NCBI GenBank assembly: GCA_943788145.1
Contig: CALSPD010000014.1
Location: 1-64,000, forward strand
DNA from: an uncultured Flavobacteriales bacterium
GTDB lineage: Bacteria; Bacteroidota; Bacteroidia; Flavobacteriales_G; Salibacteraceae
Direction: 5' to 3'
DNA: 64,000 nt
The notes beneath the pieces were generated by a model, which made no database searches, was not told the DNA's origin, and saw nothing but the letters and a program-made list of their open reading frames with translations. Each line of letters begins with the position of its first letter. The first letter of the stretch is position 1. The position numbers and the translations under genes are program-made. Shown in pieces: positions 62,565 to 64,000 of the stretch.

Positions 62565-62990
62565 TTATTTGACTAAAGCGCCTCTTTTTAACTCTACGGT
62601 TCCGCCTGGAAGCATGGACTCACTGTCGCCAATGAAGCCAGAACAAACCCCTTTGATTTTAATTTCGCCTTCAGTCATTGCTTCAGGACTCGATTGAAAT
62701 GTGCAATTCACAATGGCAAATTCATCGGAAGAAATTTTCACTCCAGAAATGTGGCCATCGGCCTTCACAATTTCAAATACCGGGCCGCTTACTTCAATTA
62801 CTTGATCGATGTATTTAGCTGAAGCGGCTGCTTCATCATCTAAAAATTCTTGCACAATGGCATCAGCCGACAGCGAAAATGCCGCTTCTACATCAGCTGT
62901 TTCATCATGTCCTTTCTGCGACATATAAAAGCCTATTCCACCGCCAACAATGGCAAGCGCAACAACGGCAATGAGTATTTTCTTCATCAT
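62565..62990 (-). CDS. membrane-anchored OB-fold (tRNA_anti-like) protein
   Basis: This is a 141-residue protein. An N-terminal signal anchor (ILIAVVALAIVGGGIGFYM) leads into a single OB fold of the tRNA_anti-like type: SADAIVQEFLDDEAAASAKY, IDQVIEVSGPVFEIVKADG, FAIVNCTFQSSPEA, GEIKIKGVCSGFIGDSESML and GGTVELKRGALV. Exported OB folds of this sort bind proteins or small ligands rather than RNA. It lies between the cytochrome-like lipoproteins and YceI in the same operon. Function is unknown. Confidence 0.85.
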   Translation of the reverse strand: MMKKILIAVVALAIVGGGIGFYMSQKGHDETADVEAAFSLSADAIVQEFLDDEAAASAKYIDQVIEVSGPVFEIVKADGHISGVKISSDEFAIVNCTFQSSPEAMTEGEIKIKGVCSGFIGDSESMLPGGTVELKRGALVK

Positions 62991-63003
62991 AATCTAGGTT
63001 GGT

Positions 63004-63375
63004 TTAGTCGTTTAAAGCTCCGTTATTTATCCACCGTTGCAAGTCGTCCAGTTGTTTTTGGGTTGGCTGTGGGCTTCCAGAAGGAGGCATAGACTTATCG
63101 GTTATCGCTCTGGCTTCAATTCTTGAAACTTGCAGCTTTATGTCATCATAGGACACCAGTTCTGGATTATTCGCCCCAACGGCATGACAACCCGAAGAAG
63201 TAGCGCACGATGTGGCAATCATCGGTTGAATATCAGCAGCAAAACCAACGATGGTATCTGCTACGACCACAGGCGGATCTGGATAGAGTTTATCGGCATT
63301 ATCGTAATAGCATCCTTGCAAGGAAACGGCTACTAGGAATAGAAAAAGGCCAGCAACATAAAAATGCTTTTTCAT
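63004..63375 (-). CDS. small lipoprotein with one cytochrome-like module
   Basis: This 123-residue protein has a lipoprotein signal (AGLFLFLVAVSLQGC). One c-type-cytochrome-like module follows. The motif is SCATSSGCHAVGANNPE, spaced CX5CH rather than CX2CH, and a Met-containing DKSMPPSGSPQPTQKQLDDL supplies a possible second axial ligand. The end LQRWINNGALND repeats the pattern of the larger neighbour. Whether haem is bound covalently is open. It starts 7 bases after the stop of the upstream gene. Confidence 0.82.
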   Translation of the reverse strand: MKKHFYVAGLFLFLVAVSLQGCYYDNADKLYPDPPVVVADTIVGFAADIQPMIATSCATSSGCHAVGANNPELVSYDDIKLQVSRIEARAITDKSMPPSGSPQPTQKQLDDLQRWINNGALND

Positions 63376-63382
63376 ACGTTAA

Positions 63383-64000
63383 TTAATTGTTTGGCGTTCC
63401 GCCATTAACCCAATTAGCAATAATATCAATTTCTTCTTGAGTTAAGGCTGTGCTCCCTGACGGAGGCATTGTTTTCGCAGTAGTTCGAGCTTTCACCCGG
63501 GCCCCTTGTGCGCTTATTTGGTCATAAGTCGACAAGGTTGGACTCTGACCGCCAGCGGCATGACAATAAGGAAGTTCACAGTTTGCTTGAAAAATTGGCT
63601 GCACCTCAGCTGAAAACGAAGGAGCAGGAATTGTTGTCGTATCGTTATCTGCACAGCTCAAATCCAAAGCGCCTTGGTTGATCCACGTTTTGATTAAATC
63701 GATGTCACTTTCACTCAACGCAGGTAATCCTTGAGGCATACGTTCATCATCAGATCTCGCGAGGGATTTATAGAGTTCGCTCTCTGAGGCAATTCCTGCT
63801 TTCACTCCACCTGTAGCTATTGTTGTTTCATACGAAGTGAGATTTACCCCTTCCGCCTTTGTCGATGCATTATGACAGCCTTGCATTCCACAGTTTCCAT
63901 CCAAAATAGGTTGGATTTGTGCGTAATATTTAACGGCATTTACATCACAAGAATCGGCACTTGAAACAGGGAGATCAAAAGGTTGATGTTCACAGGAAGA
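63383..64000 (-). CDS. cytochrome-like lipoprotein with two modules (cut by window edge)
   Basis: The frame is open to the window end, so the start lies outside. The visible N-terminal part SSCEHQPFDLPVSS looks like the region around a lipidated Cys. Two modules follow, each with CX4CH (NCGMQGCHN and NCELPYCHAAGG). Each has a Met-rich distal block (DERMPQGLPALSESDIDLIK; AKTMPPSGSTALTQEEIDII) and a closing WINQGAL or WVNGGTP. About 206 residues are visible. It probably hangs in the periplasm or on the surface and moves electrons, if haem is attached. Confidence 0.83.
   Translation of the reverse strand, partial: SSCEHQPFDLPVSSADSCDVNAVKYYAQIQPILDGNCGMQGCHNASTKAEGVNLTSYETTIATGGVKAGIASESELYKSLARSDDERMPQGLPALSESDIDLIKTWINQGALDLSCADNDTTTIPAPSFSAEVQPIFQANCELPYCHAAGGQSPTLSTYDQISAQGARVKARTTAKTMPPSGSTALTQEEIDIIANWVNGGTPNN

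Noticed and set aside
1-64000. tRNA, rRNA, prophage, IS element, CRISPR or defence system
   Set aside because: No T-loop-like blocks, transposase, integrase or cas motifs were seen in gaps or frames; gaps are all under about 250 bases.

Overview
The window looks like the chromosome of a free-living Bacteroidota bacterium, probably a marine Flavobacteriales-type lineage. The evidence is a secreted PKD protein ending in a type IX secretion (T9SS) sorting domain, a complete aerotolerance (bat) operon, a DUF349 repeat protein, a Bacteroidota-type MiaE, a prolyl-type S9 peptidase, many short lipoproteins, few Shine-Dalgarno sites and several promoter boxes of the Bacteroidota form TAnnTTTG. I see no phage, IS element, CRISPR array, rRNA or tRNA gene. 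No stretch longer than about 300 bases lacks a gene.

Layout. 0-11.3 kb, mostly minus strand: a YggS PLP protein, an OmpA-like secreted protein, a LytTR response regulator, a serine-biosynthesis operon (serC, a secreted Ala/Lys-rich protein, serA, DUF1015), an EGF-like lipoprotein, an overlapping FAD-oxidoreductase/thioredoxin-like pair, and recF with a DUF721/DciA-like gene. 11.4-21.4 kb: a TPR membrane protein with ribH, a MazG-like pyrophosphohydrolase, then an eight-gene run moxR, DUF58, a membrane protein, batA, batB, batC, batD and batE. 21.5-38.6 kb: housekeeping and secreted genes (ilvE, hydrolases, DUF349, miaE, DPP4-like peptidase, TlpA, csaA, PKD/T9SS protein, a conserved protein of unknown role, ispE, thioesterase, rluF, phhB). 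38.6-52.6 kb: WD40 protein, Zn-dependent phospholipase/nuclease-like protein, gcvT, a small glycosylation group (GT4-like, 2OG oxygenase, GT2), DUF2279, yjdM, a GldJ/GldK-like formylglycine-enzyme-fold protein, a lipoprotein with an SRPBCC-like domain bracketed by a 19-bp direct repeat, an FkbM methyltransferase and a large two-part Cys/Met-type PLP enzyme.

52.7-64 kb is different. Six genes are broken by a single-base indel or an in-frame stop: VOC lipoprotein, APC transporter, DUF1003, class V aminotransferase, a lipoprotein, and a DUF5777 barrel. The first 52 kb contains no comparable lesion that I could see. Five of the six lesions are one-base changes in or beside short G/C runs. This is either clustered sequencing or assembly error or a decaying region, and the sequence alone does not settle which.

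The right edge is a compact minus-strand operon: two lipoproteins with cytochrome-like modules spaced CX4CH or CX5CH, an OB-fold protein, a YceI protein and a DUF5777 outer-membrane barrel, closed by a strong intrinsic terminator. It runs out of the window and is the best candidate here for a poorly described periplasmic system.
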